A stretch of 64,000 bases of DNA from Erpobdella octoculata (GCA_963978895.1 OZ022245.1:21942968-22006967); one strand, 5' to 3'. Positions 16,823-29,351 are shown, counted from the first letter of the stretch. Translations and numbers: made by a program. Notes: generated by a model not told the origin, from the letters alone.

Positions 16823-16872
16823 CTTTTTCTGAAGATGGCTGAAAAAATAGCCGAAACTTGCAAGTTAAAAAG
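16823..16872 (+). ncRNA. Type-I hammerhead ribozyme (PLE)
   Basis: All core parts are present in order: stem I CTTTTT (16823-16828) pairing with AAAAAG (16867-16872); core CTGAAGA (16829-16835); stem II GGCT/AGCC (16837-16840, 16849-16852) with an 8-nt loop; GAAA (16853-16856); stem III from the self-complementary CTTGCAAG (16857-16864); and the UH cleavage dinucleotide TT (16865-16866). Cleavage would fall after 16866. One unpaired U (16836) sits between the core and stem II. Very short stem III is typical of hammerheads reported in PLE terminal repeats, which may work as dimers. Confidence 0.85.
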
Positions 16873-16873
16873 T

Positions 16874-17515
<642 letters not shown>

Positions 17516-17523
17516 ACACAGAC

Positions 17524-18262
17524 TAGAGATGCACCGATACCATATATATGGCCGATACCGATGCCGATACTCGTGTTATGAGAGAGGCCGATGCCGATAC
17601 CGATACTTTTCAATCCTTAATTATTTATTTGTTACAAGCTAGTGAAGAATGGCCAAAATGTCCAACAACGATTTTTTTGCAATTAGCAATGACATCCTTT
17701 ATCATGCTTTGTTCAAAAAGAGCATCATGAATGACTAATTGTAGAGTATGCAAAAAACATGACAAGCCAGTGTATGCAGTTTCTGAAATGCCTTTTACCA
17801 TGTTAGCACCATTATCCCTAACAAAAAAAATGAATTTTATGCGAGAGAATTTCAAAATTATGGATTACATTTTCAATTACCTCTGCAATCCTGCTAGCTG
17901 TATGCGACCCAGAGAATGATGCAACCCATAGTACTAAAATTTTTCTGTCATAATTTTCGTTAATGCAGTGGGCTGTAAGGCTGATAATAGAGTAATTTGA
18001 AACATTAGTCCATATATCAGTGGTGAAGCTTATATTGCACTTTGCTATAGATTTCAGAAAACACTTTATCTGAAAAGTACTTGCGGCTAGGAAGGCAATA
18101 ATTAGGCTTAACTTGTGGCATAAGACGGTTGAATCCTATGTCATAAAAAGTATCGGTATCGGGCAATGATTCTCCAAATTTTACCATGCCGATACCGATA
18201 CCTGAAAAAAGGCCGATACTGCCGATTCCGATACCGATACCGATAGTATCGGTGCATCTCTA
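17524..18262. mobile_element. hAT element, 739 bp, with TIRs and 8-bp TSD
   Basis: Perfect 17-bp terminal inverted repeats TAGAGATGCACCGATAC (17524-17540) and its complement (18246-18262), flanked by exact 8-bp duplications ACACAGAC (17516-17523 and 18263-18270). Subterminal CCGATACCGATG repeats occur at both ends. It is an internally deleted copy that retains a transposase fragment on the minus strand. TIR, TSD length and transposase motif all indicate the hAT superfamily (BED-type). Confidence 0.93.
17625..18110 (-). pseudogene. hAT (ZBED-type) transposase remnant
   Basis: On the minus strand, motif SFTTDIWTN (near 18015-18040) is followed, after frameshifts, by RDNGANMVKGISE, a Cys-x2-His pair in GLSCFLHTLQLVIHD and VGHFGHSSLACNK (17625-17855). 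These are the catalytic-core landmarks of hAT transposases: TDIWT, the DNAxNM block and the H-L block. No BED finger and no C-terminal dimerisation domain remain, so it cannot be active. Confidence 0.85.
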
Positions 18263-18270
18263 ACACAGAC

Positions 18271-20762
18271 GACGCATTTTCACACTCACAATTCACAATT
18301 CAATAAATCAATTCAAAACATATAGAAAAATATAAATTCTACAATAAGCCTGCGACAGGTTTTTTTAAGAAATAAATGTCGCCTGATTGAAAACATGACC
18401 ACAAGGAATTTGTCAAATATGAAATGCATGCGGTGACTTGTATGTCAAAATAATTGATTTTTTTAAAGATTTCTTTTGCATTTATTTGCGATGAAATTAA
18501 TTATAATATTTCTAAGGACTAAATAAAAAAATTTGAATTAATATATTTGAAAATTTAAAAGAAAAAAAATAACATCAAAAGTTCCTCACAAAGATGAAGA
18601 ATAGAATTATTTGTTTTCTTTTTTCAACCCTCTCACACGGATGCCACACGCTCTTTTTCAGTGCGTCGGAAAAAAATGAAATCAAAATTTTTCCACACAT
18701 GGGGCTGTTATGTTCGAAATAAGGCAGCAAATTACGTTTCCGACCGGCCGTTAATCTCGGAGAACGTATCTCCTACGAGTACTGGCAATCAATCAAGTCG
18801 CAGGATCAATGTGCGAATTGGTCTAATGAATAATCAACAGGTCCAACCATGTGTCGACCACAACGGGAATACATGAGATTTCATATATGACAAATGACCA
18901 ATGCGTTGATTTGAATAGCATCTTGGTTTGCTTTGTTTCAGTCTTATCAAATGAGATTACTTTCATAGATAAATAGCCGAAGATTTTGCGTATTTATTTT
19001 CTGATTGTTTTTAGCAATGTTTCATTGTTAGTTACCAGAACACACTTTTTAAAAGAAACCTAATTGAGGAAACACGTGGTACATAGTTGCTATACGAACT
19101 TAAATATTTAATATAAAATAATTCTTATACAACGAACACGTGTAATAATGAATTGTGTTTAAAAATGTATATTACAAATTGCTAAAAATTTGTAGAGATA
19201 AAATATTGTATAACTAAATTTGTTTATTTGGACAAAAATAATATTTTTATAGTTTTATTTTACAAACAAATTATAAACAAAAAATTACAAAAGTCTTCGT
19301 TTTATATCAAAGGGACTTCAGCGCATTTTTGATTATTGCATTAAAAAACTTGCTTGAATGTTTGCAAACCTTGAAAGTAAAAATTAACTAACTTTCCGTT
19401 ATCTAATTGAGCTGAAATTTGACATTGCATTCTATTGAAGTTTAAAAATTTTTTAATTTAAATTAAAAATAGTAATTATTCATGTTTTAAAACAAAAACC
19501 AATCAAATCTAATTAAATAAATGTTTATATATATAAATTCAAATAAATGTCGTTTAAAAAAAAAATTGCATGACGAATTTTGAAATATAAATAATTTGTG
19601 AAAAAAACCTCGATTATAAGGTTTACTTGTTTAAAAATATTTCTTGGCGCTTCGTATATTTTGGTTAACATTGGGTTAAAGACTAAATGAAAACTTTATT
19701 TCAAATATCTTTTTAAATAGGCATTATCAGTTTTTTATTTTAATTATATAAGTTTCATAATTTAATTAACTAATAATACCGATATTTTAAATTTATTATT
19801 AAATGCGTGAGAGGCTGAAAGGCGAATATTTGTTTCATATCTAAGAAGCAAATAATAACATCTGAGAAAAATAAAAATATCGCCTCCAAAATAATTTTGT
19901 GGCACAAATCTAATGAAAAAATCTGAACTTTCCACGTTGTCTAGTTTTTGAGTTAATTTTCTTCACCAGCCAGCCAACGAGCCAAAGTGTTTTAATAAGC
20001 TCCCTTTTTAGAAACAATTTTCTAAAAATGCGCTAAAAAGCGTTCAGAAAACTACAATACTAAAAGACAAGTTTATAGAGAAAAATCTTGAATTAATAAA
20101 CAAATAGGATTCATGTTAGGAGCGGATGTCTTCTTACATCATCAGGGATTATTTCTTCTTTGTTATGCTCAACCACGAATGTCCATTTACTACATGGCGA
20201 CCTTTCTGATATGTATTGTGACATATTTACTACTGCACCATCAATACTCTGACGTGTATTGTGTTGTGTGTGTGTACATATATATCTATATAATTTAAAA
20301 TATCTGCCAATATTCATATTATTATCAGTATTGAAATCAATATTTTAATGTTCTTTACTTTTAAAAAAAAAATTGCATTAAGACTAAAAATTAATTATTT
20401 CTTTTGGCTGTAAAAAATAAAATTCTTACCCGTCGACGAAGAATCAGCTAGTTGGAAATATGAAATTAATAGCAAAACAACGAGATTATTCATGCCAACA
20501 AATTAGATGATTTCAAGTTAATATGTTTTCAACATTTTTATAATTAGTTTCAAATTGTTCTTTCAAGAAAATTTTTATACGAAATGCAAGTTCACTTGTT
20601 CGTCCACGTCATTCTTTTCGTTAATAAATTCATGGCACAAACTCGATGAACAGCAACAATTATGAGAGATGTATTTGCAGGAAATATTCCTCCGATGTGA
20701 CGTTAGTTCAATGTGGTCTTACGCAGACACCAAACACTCAAATCTGCTCATCTCTCTGTCTC
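18271..20762. other. No gene seen
   Basis: AT-rich. 19290-19335 contains TCAAAGGGACTTCAGCGCAT, which recurs in inverse orientation near 30690-30735, so at least part is interspersed repeat. ORFs at 18661-18876 and 20113-20298 lack recognisable domains. Confidence 0.45.
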
Positions 20763-20875
<113 letters not shown>

Positions 20876-21555
20876 TCTCTCTTTATTTTTTTTGTCTTTC
20901 TCCTTTTTTCCTTTATCTCGGTCTCTGTCTCTCTTTTCATATCTTTCTGTATCTCTTTTTCGGTCTCTTTCTATTTTTTTTCTCCCTGTATCTTCCTCTA
21001 TCTATTCCAACTATATAAGAGATAACTCCAGGGCAGTTTTCCTAATTCATTCATGCATTTAAATTGTTTTTCAACATCGCTGTTCTGCTTATTGAATCAG
21101 AAAAGATTTTAATCTCCACAAAATCAACGTTTGCAATTCTAATCACCTTATTACTTTCTTCTTAGTTTGTTATATTTCACTTTTATCTCGTTGGAGTTGA
21201 TATTTTTTTATTCATTCATTTTGAAAACCTTCATCGTAATACAATTATATATAAATTCGTCACGCTGAGAGACTCCTTGAAAAACATTCACAGATCTGCA
21301 TTAACAGGTTAGATACAATTCCCATCTTCTTTGTCATCATCCTCACTTGCTGTACAGTCAAATACCAATCCAGCTGAATCTGGTATTTCTTCAGGCGAGA
21401 GGTCTATCGGCCTCATGACTTGTGGCATTTCTGTAATTCACGAAACGCAATAGAAGACTGAAAAATACGCAAAAAATTGTCAGTACAGTTCTTATGCTGA
21501 GATGATTTAAGACACAACTACGTTTATATTTTTTGTTATAAATTCATATATCATC
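20876..21555. other. No gene seen
   Basis: CT-rich margin of the microsatellite, then ordinary AT-rich sequence. Confidence 0.45.
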
Positions 21556-21700
21556 ACACATACAAACACATACATACACACACATACATACATACACATA
21601 CACCCACAGATACATACACACACATACATACACATACACCCACACATACATACACACATGCGTGCACACGTACTCACTCATACACATACACTTTCATACA
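21556..21700. repeat. (ACAT/ACAC)n microsatellite
   Basis: Imperfect ACATACACACAT repeats over about 145 bp. Confidence 0.9.
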
Positions 21701-22977
21701 ATCAAAAGAGCAGATATATTCCAAGCCAACTTCATCTTGTTACTCTTCCATTGTTTGCATCTCTGAAACGAAACGAACCCCAAACGCGAACAACTTTGAG
21801 ATTATCTCGAATAATAATGATACAAATCTATTATATGTTGATAAGTTATTAGCCTAGTTAGCCTATGCAATAATTTCAAATTTCAAGACACAAATCATGA
21901 AGATTTAGAATTTGTATTTATACTGTGTTCATTTCTTAGAATCAGACAAAATAGCTATTGTATAATCGACTGAATAAGCTGGATACAATGTATAGTCTTA
22001 CTGCAAGAAAATTAGATTTTGGAATGTTCAAAATAAACAAAATTTAGATTTTATTTGTCTCGATGTCTTCAAATTTTGGAATCGAATGGAGGTTGAAAAA
22101 CTCACGCAGATACATACAAAAGTGACCCTGCAGTGATTTTCGTTACGAGCGACCTCGTGAATGGCAAATCATTAAGCAAAACATTCAACGCCACAAGGAT
22201 GGTTTTCATTTTTGACATGCAAAATTTCTTCTATATTTTTATGTATTATTATTATTATTGAAGATTTTTTATGATAAATTGAACCGAACATTCAAACGTG
22301 TGTTTATTTCCGATACACAATTTCAGTTTGTAGAAAACTTATTGCAGCATTGCTTATTCAAAAGACAATCAGTAGCATTTAAAAAAAACACATTGTTCCG
22401 ATAACCACAAATATTGTTGAGTTCCAAAAAAAACTTAATTTTCAACTAAATAAACAAACAAAATGAACTGAACTGAAATTGTTTGCTGAGTTTAAAGAGG
22501 TCATTAAATCATTAGTGGGCTTCAAAATCTTCAGATTTTCGTCAGCATCGTCTGATAAAAATTGCAGCTAATACTCATATAATTTGAAATGGCTATTACC
22601 TACAACAAATCTATGACAAGCTGGAAGTATTAATATTTTGGACACACCGAGTTGGAGACTCACTAAGGTTTTAAATTTTAGTACATCGCACTTTTTAACA
22701 AAACTTATTAAGGCCTGGGTTGTTAATCAATAATATCGATGATATATTTTGTTTATCGAGATCGGTATCGACTATATTCCTAAGAAAATCTTATCGACGA
22801 TATTTTTCAAGTCATTTGTTTTCGATAATTCTATACTGATACTTAAAATCGTTTATTTGTAAATTGTTGCACCCATAGTTATCTAGCTATAAATCTATGA
22901 CATTCTATTGTCATGTCGCCATAATTACACTCATATGTTCATTTTTTTAGAATGATAATCCAAGTGGAACCGTTTCT
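21701..22977. other. No gene seen
   Basis: AT-rich. Near 22727-22800 are ATCGATGATA/ATCGATAAT repeats beginning CTGGGTTGTTAATC, reminiscent of one end of a hAT element, but no second end was found. Confidence 0.4.
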
Positions 22978-23268
22978 CCATCATTTAGTTTTTTTTAATA
23001 TATCTCCCAACTCAGATTTTTCTAAAGAGTTATTATTAAAAAAATACATTTCCAATTTATCCAACGTTTCAAATTCTAATTTCTGCCGAGATGCCGATGA
23101 GGTTTTTGTCATTGATCGGGGATGTTGTCTGGGAGTTGATAAGTACAATGGTGTATTGGACAAGATGAAAGGAATTGAATCTTTTTTCAAGTTTCTTTTT
23201 TGTCTTTTTTCTACAATGCTTTTATTAACTCGTCGTCTCTGTTTGTTTCCCTGTTTCAAATCTTGCAA
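22978..23268 (-). CDS. Unassigned exon-like ORF
   Basis: A 95-codon minus-strand frame with a varied, globular-looking composition: a basic start (KQGNKQRRRVNKS), then LYLSTPRQHPRSMTKTSS, then an acidic helix ending SELGDILKKTK. Immediately upstream in another frame is YHQEVTQKLIARFETGK, so a frameshift or splice may separate two parts. No family recognised. It is reported because the composition is less repetitive than the surrounding ORFs. Confidence 0.25.
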
Positions 23269-24043
23269 TCAACTTTTGAGTCACTTCCTGATGATAGATT
23301 TTTTTCAAATTTTGCATACATGCTCAAAATAGAAGACAATGCAATATTCAATTATTAGTTTTAAAATAAACAAGAAACCGCAAATTGAATAAAATTTCTC
23401 ATGGGAAGCTAGCTGAGTTGTTTATTTAACATGATGTGGTACTCTGGAAGTTTGCCAAGGGAATTGTGAAGCTAGTCAAGTAAAGCGTTTTGTTTACTCA
23501 ACTCAACATTAGGTGCTTGGATTTTTAATTTTTAATTACATATAAAAGCATTGGGTTTTAAAAATTCGTTTCTAATTTACTTGTTTACTTGATGCTTGCA
23601 ATTTTGATTGAGTCGGGATTTTTTGAATCTATAAACTGATCAACAAATTCTGATAGCAAAAACATATTGTTGAATGATTCGTCGGTTGAAAATCTTTCTA
23701 TTTCTTTTTAAACCATTTGTTTTAAATATTAGGATTGTTTATCGGGCAAAGAAATATCCGTATTACTAGTATATTTTCATAACCAGTTATAACAATTAAA
23801 ATTGGATTAAGATATATAAAACATAAAAAACTGTTTTTTAATAAAAAGTATTTATAGCACTCGGAGAAAAATTTTAGGTTTTTTCCTTTTGAAAAAGCCT
23901 GAAATGATGAATAGCGTTCAGCATTCAAATTGTTCTTTAAAAAAAATAATTCTCATCATCTCTCAGGTAAATTTGTTTTTGCAAATTTGTCATTTTTTTA
24001 ATATCAAATTAAGTATTTAAAAATTGAATTTCTAAGAATTTAG
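23269..24043. other. No gene seen
   Basis: AT-rich; the minus-strand ORF at 23722-23928 has no recognisable domain. Confidence 0.4.
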
Positions 24044-24127
24044 AAGACCAAAAAACTAAAAACTAGTTAATTTATTCAAATCTTAATCAATTTTAATAAA
24101 TTAACTAGTTCTTAGTTTTTTGGTCTT
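24044..24127. repeat. 84-bp near-perfect hairpin
   Basis: Arms 24044-24076 and 24095-24127 (33 bp each, one mismatch) separated by 18 nt. The left arm begins AAGACCAAAAAACTAA. It could be a tiny foldback element or the core of one. No target duplication was recognised. Confidence 0.9.
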
Positions 24128-24879
24128 TCTTCAATTGAATCTTATATAAGACTTCCAGCAAGAACAATTCAGTAAAAGCTGTGTTATCCTGCTATTCTCA
24201 TTCAAACAAACCCGAACACAGAAATCTTTTTAGTAACTGACAGTACCTATTATTATAGCTACTTGTTTTGTTAGTGACTTTTTATTATAGCTGCTTGTCT
24301 TATTGGGATATATGAAAAGAGTGTGCAATAAATTGATTACGATTTTAATCATTTCCAAATGACTCAATTAACGAAAATGTTCTTTTAGGTAGCTTCACAC
24401 GCTTTGATTTTTTAACTGACTTGTTTTGACATTGAGACTTTGGAACTTCTACAATTACATTTGAACGATTCAAAATGATCCTCGAAAATAAAATTAAGCA
24501 CAATAATTTCAAAATTATCATGAATAAATGGCACACGGTGTATTCGTTCCGCAGACAAACTGGATCACCACTGCTGGCCCTGTAGTTGAAAACATAAGTT
24601 CCACTGGACCGACGCTTGTGACTGTAATCTGACTAATTGCGAAAAAAGAGAAAACTGCTTTTCCCATAAAATCGTTAATTAAATTTGATGTTATTTGGCG
24701 GATGGATTTAATCGGCTAGCCAAAATTTGTTGGCGGATTTTCGTGATAGTTGGAATTTTCTGCGGATTTGGCTAAAGGGAGGCGGCTAGGAAGTTTACTT
24801 ACAATAACTGCAAACAGCATCTATTTTAACAACTGTTTTTATTATTTTATTTTTAGTTTTTGTGACAGTGGTAATAGAA

Positions 24880-24983
24880 ATTCTCTGAAGCCAAACCACA
24901 GCGATTGCATCTTGATCTATGAGCTTTTGCTTGAAGTTGAGTCTGACGATATTCTTCAGTTTCTGAAGCATATGAAACTGTGA
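24880..24983 (+). CDS. Possible terminal exon, unassigned
   Basis: After a T-rich tract with an AG acceptor, about 35 codons read through CILIYELLLEVESDDILQFL to a TGA. The composition looks coding, but no family is recognised and no upstream exon was found. The breakpoint of duplicated block B (24975) falls in its last codons. Confidence 0.2.
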
Positions 24984-26702
24984 TTTTTTTTCAAATATGA
25001 AATTCGGTCAGCGTTTTTAGATCTGTTTTTGAAACTCTTTGAAATTTGTGGTTTTAACTAAAACATTCGGTTTTTGAAGCTTTCGATTAATGACCTCTAA
25101 TTTTTTCAAGGATATGTCAGGATGGTGTTTTTCAAAGATAAGTCATTAAGGTTTTTTTTTATAAACGAGTAACAACTGACCGTATTAACTGTTTAGCTAC
25201 AAAACAATATCCTTATTTGTTTACTTTAATTGAACCTCTAACTTTTAAAAACATCATTCTCTGACAGACTAAACGAGAGATTCTCATCAGCGTTAGAGTA
25301 GATAAGTTTCATCTTTTTTGTGCGTGTAGCCGTCACTGTCACCATCGTTGATGCATATATGACATGTGAAGGAAATAATAGACGCCTATAAAATGAGCCG
25401 CAAGTTGTAAAACATCAGTCGTAAGTTGGTTTTAGTAAAATATTAAATATTATTTATAGCATCAAGAAGACGAACTCACCTAAAAATACTAATTAAACTA
25501 AAAACCAGCATTCAAATATTTATAAAAAAAAAATTCTTAGTTTATAAATTTACAGGTGCTGTCAATTTCTGCATTCAAAATGTTTCTTTCAAAAAACAAC
25601 GTTTTCGATGAATGTTTTCTTCTTGAAAATCCTTGACTTAGGAATACACCAAAGTCTTTAATCAAGTTCTGGGCAATAACTGTTTCTTTCAGTTTCTATT
25701 ACAGAAAAAATGACTGAATTAAATTTGAAAAAATTAATAAAAATAAATTATTCTAATACAAATTATTATAAATTATGGTATTTGTTGTACATTTTATTTT
25801 CATTATTTAGTTTTTAATTTGTGCAAATTTGCTTTATAAAAGATATTATCTATTTTAATGGCTAGTAAAAATACCAGGAAATAATAAAAACAGATCCATA
25901 TGTTTATTACGCTATCGAACGTGCGTATTGTTATAATACATTCGCTAGAGGGCAGATTGTTATAATATTTTATAAAAGTTTACCCAAAGGTCAGTAGGAG
26001 AGAAAGAAAGAGAAAGAAAAATAGAAAAATGATAAATGATAAACGATAAAGAGAGACAAAAATGACAGAAAAAAAACAAAATGACAAAAGGAAAATACCA
26101 AAAAAAAGATACAAATAAATAAAGAAAATTACAAAATGAAAGAAAGGCAAGAAAATGACAGAAAAAAAGAAGTAGGGAAAATGAATTGCACAAAGGTAGG
26201 TGCTTGGTACGTTTCTCTAAAACTAAAGTACGTCGTGCAATTCAGATATAATAGAGCTGTTAATCATGCCTGCCATGTCAGTTTTCTGGACTGTTAGTTT
26301 AATCTGACTTTGAATAACATTATAGTTTTACTACACTTTAGCTGACATAAAAATTAAAATAGACTAAAAAACTCTCTTTAAGTCCAACAAATTTTAATCA
26401 GTTCTAGACACGCAGATGATCTGCTCTGGGGAATCCGCTAGTATGCTTTAAATAGCTTAGGTTTCGTGTAACTTCAAGACAGTGGCGCAGCGTAGAGGGA
26501 ACGATCCACCCCGGGTGGAACTTTTGATGGGGCTGCAGATTTTCGAGAAAAAAAATTGTTGCATATAAAACAAATAAAAAGTAAGTTTTATCAAGTTTTT
26601 GGAAAATGTACCTCTGACTACACTCTATACTTTTTTGCCTTTCAGTAAAATAAAGTTTTGTTAAAATTACTACAATTTAGTTTTTAGGCTTTCAAAGCTA
26701 GT
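24975..26702. repeat. Segmental duplication, block B, copy 1
   Basis: Near-identical to 62018-64000. Relative to copy 2 it lacks about 375 bp near 25560 and has about 130 bp extra near 25870-26000. The copy 2 match runs to the window edge, so the block may continue. Confidence 0.93.
25560..25695 (-). pseudogene. Truncated copy of unassigned exon
   Basis: Carries the acceptor-proximal half (LIKDFGVFLSQGFSRR and on to ILNAEID) of the exon that is longer in copy 2 (62845-63114). The rest is removed by the 375-bp difference. See that entry for detail. Confidence 0.35.
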
Positions 26703-26870
26703 TCTATCTTCTAATCCTGTGTTACTAGTGACGCTATTCGTCTTGTCAACGATCCTTATGCTTCAATGAATCAATCAATTTTACTTTATATAGCGCTTTT
26801 TCAACAAGGCGTTCAAAAGCGCTCGGTTACAAATTGACTGAAAAAGAAGGTTTTCAGTCCTCGGCGGATC
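26703..26870. other. Interspersed-repeat fragment
   Basis: Contains TTTATATAGCGCTTTTTCAA and, about 10 nt later, GGCGTTCAAAAGCGCT, an imperfect palindromic motif I recall from dispersed repeats of many invertebrates. No boundaries found. Confidence 0.35.
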
Positions 26871-27180
26871 CAGTTCTAAGCCTGGATTAAGGAGGAGGGA
26901 CAGTTAAAAAGATGAAATTATGATCAACGACAGGAAGTACTTAGGTGCTTCCTATACGCAGCTATTTCAATCTTAAAACATCTGGTGTAAAAGACTATCA
27001 ACTATTAAAAAAAAGTTAAAAAAAGGTGCCTCGCTAATTGCAAGCCAGTCCCAAGCCTGGAAAAAAAGGAGGGAAAAGTAAAAAGGATCAAATTATGATC
27101 CACGACAGGAAGTACTTAGGTGCTTCCAACATACAGTTAACAGTTTTAAAACACCTGGTGTAAAGGACTACAAACTATTA
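26871..27180. repeat. 175-bp tandem duplication
   Basis: Two diverged units with a period of 175 bp. Both contain ACGACAGGAAGTACTTAGGT (near 26928 and 27103) and end with a TGGTGTAAAGGACTA-like motif. Confidence 0.85.
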
Positions 27181-27694
27181 TTTTAAAAAATAGTTTTTTC
27201 TTGGCGGAAAGAAATGAGGGATAAAAGCATATTGGGATTTTCGTAAGTAAATGACGTTGGATTATATCACGATATCACCCGGGGTAAAGATTTTCTTCTT
27301 AATTAAATTGTTATTAAACATTTTTGTGACTCAAATTTAGAAAAATATTGCATTGTCACCGATAATATGTTTCTATTTCAAGTTTCAGCTCAATTGGATA
27401 AAGGCTTGTGATCTAAAATTCGATTTGAAAATACCAACCATTAAACATACAACAAACAGATGAAGTTAAATAAAAGCGTATAAAAAAGCAGGCACTTGCC
27501 GCCGATCAAACTCTAATAAAAATATATTTGTTGATCAGAAAACTACATTAGTTTTTGCTTTTTACAGTTCTTGTCTTGTAATAATTATTGTTACCTTCTT
27601 CTAATTTTGCACCATAATCTCATAAAAAAATTATTAAAATTTATATTGTTCAATATAAGTCATTGAAGTGCCAAGAAACACTTTTCTAACACTT
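27181..27694. other. No gene seen
   Basis: AT-rich 5' flank of the tRNA gene. Confidence 0.45.
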
Positions 27695-27767
27695 GCCCGG
27701 CTAGCTCAGTCGGTAGAGCATGAGACTCTTAATCTCAGGGTCGTGGGTTCGAGCCCCACGTTGGGCG
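27695..27767 (+). tRNA. tRNA-Lys (anticodon CTT)
   Basis: A 73-nt cloverleaf with acceptor GCCCGGC pairing with the 3' strand, A box TAGCTCAGTCGG, anticodon stem TGAGA/TCTCA with loop CTCTTAA (anticodon CTT at 27728-27730), B box GGTTCGAGCC, and G discriminator. It looks identical to the usual animal tRNA-Lys(CTT). There is no intron, and no encoded CCA is expected in eukaryotes. All arms pair, so the gene is likely functional. Confidence 0.98.
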
Positions 27768-27774
27768 GAAATCG

Positions 27775-27778
27775 TTTT
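27775..27778 (+). terminator. Pol III terminator of tRNA-Lys
   Basis: TTTT run 8 nt downstream of the mature tRNA end. Confidence 0.75.
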
Positions 27779-27804
27779 GAAGTTTTGACGATCATCCAAT
27801 CAAT

Positions 27805-28008
27805 TGTCTAGAAAAGAAATTGGTTCTTTTGCGGTTATGCAGCTTTCCATTCACATGTTTCGTAGTTCGTTATACTATATAATCAAGTATCAATAAGAAC
27901 ACGTAGACGCAACCAACTCGTTTACTAAAAACTAAGAAAACGGAAACGACATGCAAAGTATACAAAAGACAATAGTAGCCAAAGCATAGATTATACAACC
28001 ACGCAACA
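27805..28008 (-). mobile_element. LTR of a Ty3-type relic next to the tRNA
   Basis: A 204-bp segment that reads TGTTGC...AGACA on the minus strand, with TG/CA ends. It is preceded on that strand by the purine-rich tract AAAGATGGGAGA, as expected for a polypurine tract and 3' LTR. It starts 37 bp past the tRNA gene. No second LTR is visible and no target duplication could be confirmed. Confidence 0.45.
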
Positions 28009-28245
28009 TCTCCCATCTTTAGATTGTTCTACCGTTCTACCCATTGTTTTCCCCAACAGAACAATCACAGATTCATTCGCTCCACTGGCTTCGATACTCG
28101 ACCTGATCTTGTAGTGTACCAGTGTACCCTGCCGTCCCAGGAGTGTCACAGTTTGTCGTTTGTGGTGTATGTTTAACGTCGGAGGGCTGATCTTCGATTC
28201 TGTCTCGTGCGCTGGGTTGTTCCTATTCTGCTGCTCATTAACCAT
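28009..28245 (-). pseudogene. Possible pol tail of the LTR relic
   Basis: An open minus-strand frame (about 80 codons) that runs into the polypurine tract at its 3' end, the position of the C-terminus of pol. No catalytic motif lies in this part. The assignment depends on the LTR call. Confidence 0.3.
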
Positions 28246-28256
28246 TTACCATCATC

Positions 28257-28476
28257 CCAACTTGAAGACTATTATGAACTTAAGGGAATTTTATTATTTG
28301 GATATAGAATAAGTCCTTTAATATTAAGGCAACGCTTTCTATCGATGCTGAAGACCCATAACCAAACCTATATAGAATTTGCGTCACATTTACACACTGC
28401 TCTAACATATTATATAAAAAGTAGTGAAGTAAATTCTTTTGATAGTTTAATAGATTTACTCTATGCTGATAGGTAA
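28257..28476 (+). pseudogene. Ty3-type gag fragment (capsid-like)
   Basis: Contains YYELKGILLFGYR, then LRQRFLSMLKTHNQTYIEFA, the pattern of the capsid C-terminal (SCAN-like) region of Ty3/gypsy gag. The frame ends at LYADR with a stop; the next frame resumes with PRVCLDHLSTLE at 28488, so a frameshift separates them. The N-terminal gag is missing. This is a dead retrotransposon copy. Confidence 0.7.
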
Positions 28477-28484
28477 AAGAGGTA

Positions 28485-29336
28485 ATGCCACGGGTTTGTC
28501 TTGATCACCTGTCAACCTTAGAAAAAGATGGATGGTTAGGCTGCGAGCAACTTGCAGAGGCAGCTGACAATTATATGGCAGTACGTGATAATGAATGTCA
28601 TATCATTCAGTATGCTCGTCCAAAATCTAACGAAGTGAGGGGTAATGCACTTCATAGTAGACCCAATATTAATCCTAACACTAATTATAAACCAAGGGCT
28701 AATCACCCTATGCCATACCAACAGCGTTTTAGTGGTCAACCAATGACGACTAGGAATTATAATAAGGATAGTAATAAAGGAACATCCCTTTCTTATAGTT
28801 GTCAGAAAATAGGCCACTTTGCCAGAGATTATCTAAACCAGAAAAATGTTAAAATTAACTGTTGCCATATAAGGAATCCAGATGATTCTCTAACAAATAA
28901 AAATATTAAAATAGGTTTGAATGAGTCTCCTATAATCGAAACAGAACGATTTTATAAACGACCTTTTAGAGAGATGATGATTAATCAATCAACAACCCAA
29001 TTAGCTTTAATTGATAGTGGAGCTGAAACTTATTGCATTAGAAAAGACTTAGTGGACGCGTTAGGAGTTCGTCCAACTACAAAGGTGGTGTTGCTCGATG
29101 TGGTTGGTTCACACAAAACAGTTGAGTGTGTTGAGCTGTTGTTACAACCAGTGCAGAAATCCCATGATACCGTGAACATTGCTCCTAAATTTAAAGTCTT
29201 CTTTTCCGTGGTACCTAGTTTGAGTGAGGCCATCATTATTCATCCTGGGGTTAATGAAAGACTTGAAGCAGAGACTTTGTATGAGGTTGTGGTTCCTCAA
29301 GAGAATGCTGAATTAATAAATTCCTTACCTGCATAA
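28485..29336 (+). pseudogene. Ty3-type gag-protease fragment
   Basis: 283 codons: remainder of the capsid region, a basic Gln/Asn-rich stretch, a degraded zinc knuckle (SYSCQKIGHFARDY, in which the first and last Cys of CCHC are lost), and an aspartic protease with the active site LIDSGAE followed by RKDLVDALGV (near codons 175-195). Reverse transcriptase and RNase H do not follow; after a short linker the next recognisable piece is the integrase N-terminus, so the middle of pol is deleted. Confidence 0.8.
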
Positions 29337-29351
29337 ATATCAGAGGATGAA

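Noticed and set aside
22727..22810. Element end with ATCGAT repeats
   Set aside because: Looks like a terminal repeat but has no second end within reach.
25960..26193. 77-codon Phe-rich ORF, also at 63222-63480
   Set aside because: Opposite strand of an AGAAAGA/AAATGACA low-complexity purine run; composition reflects the repeat.
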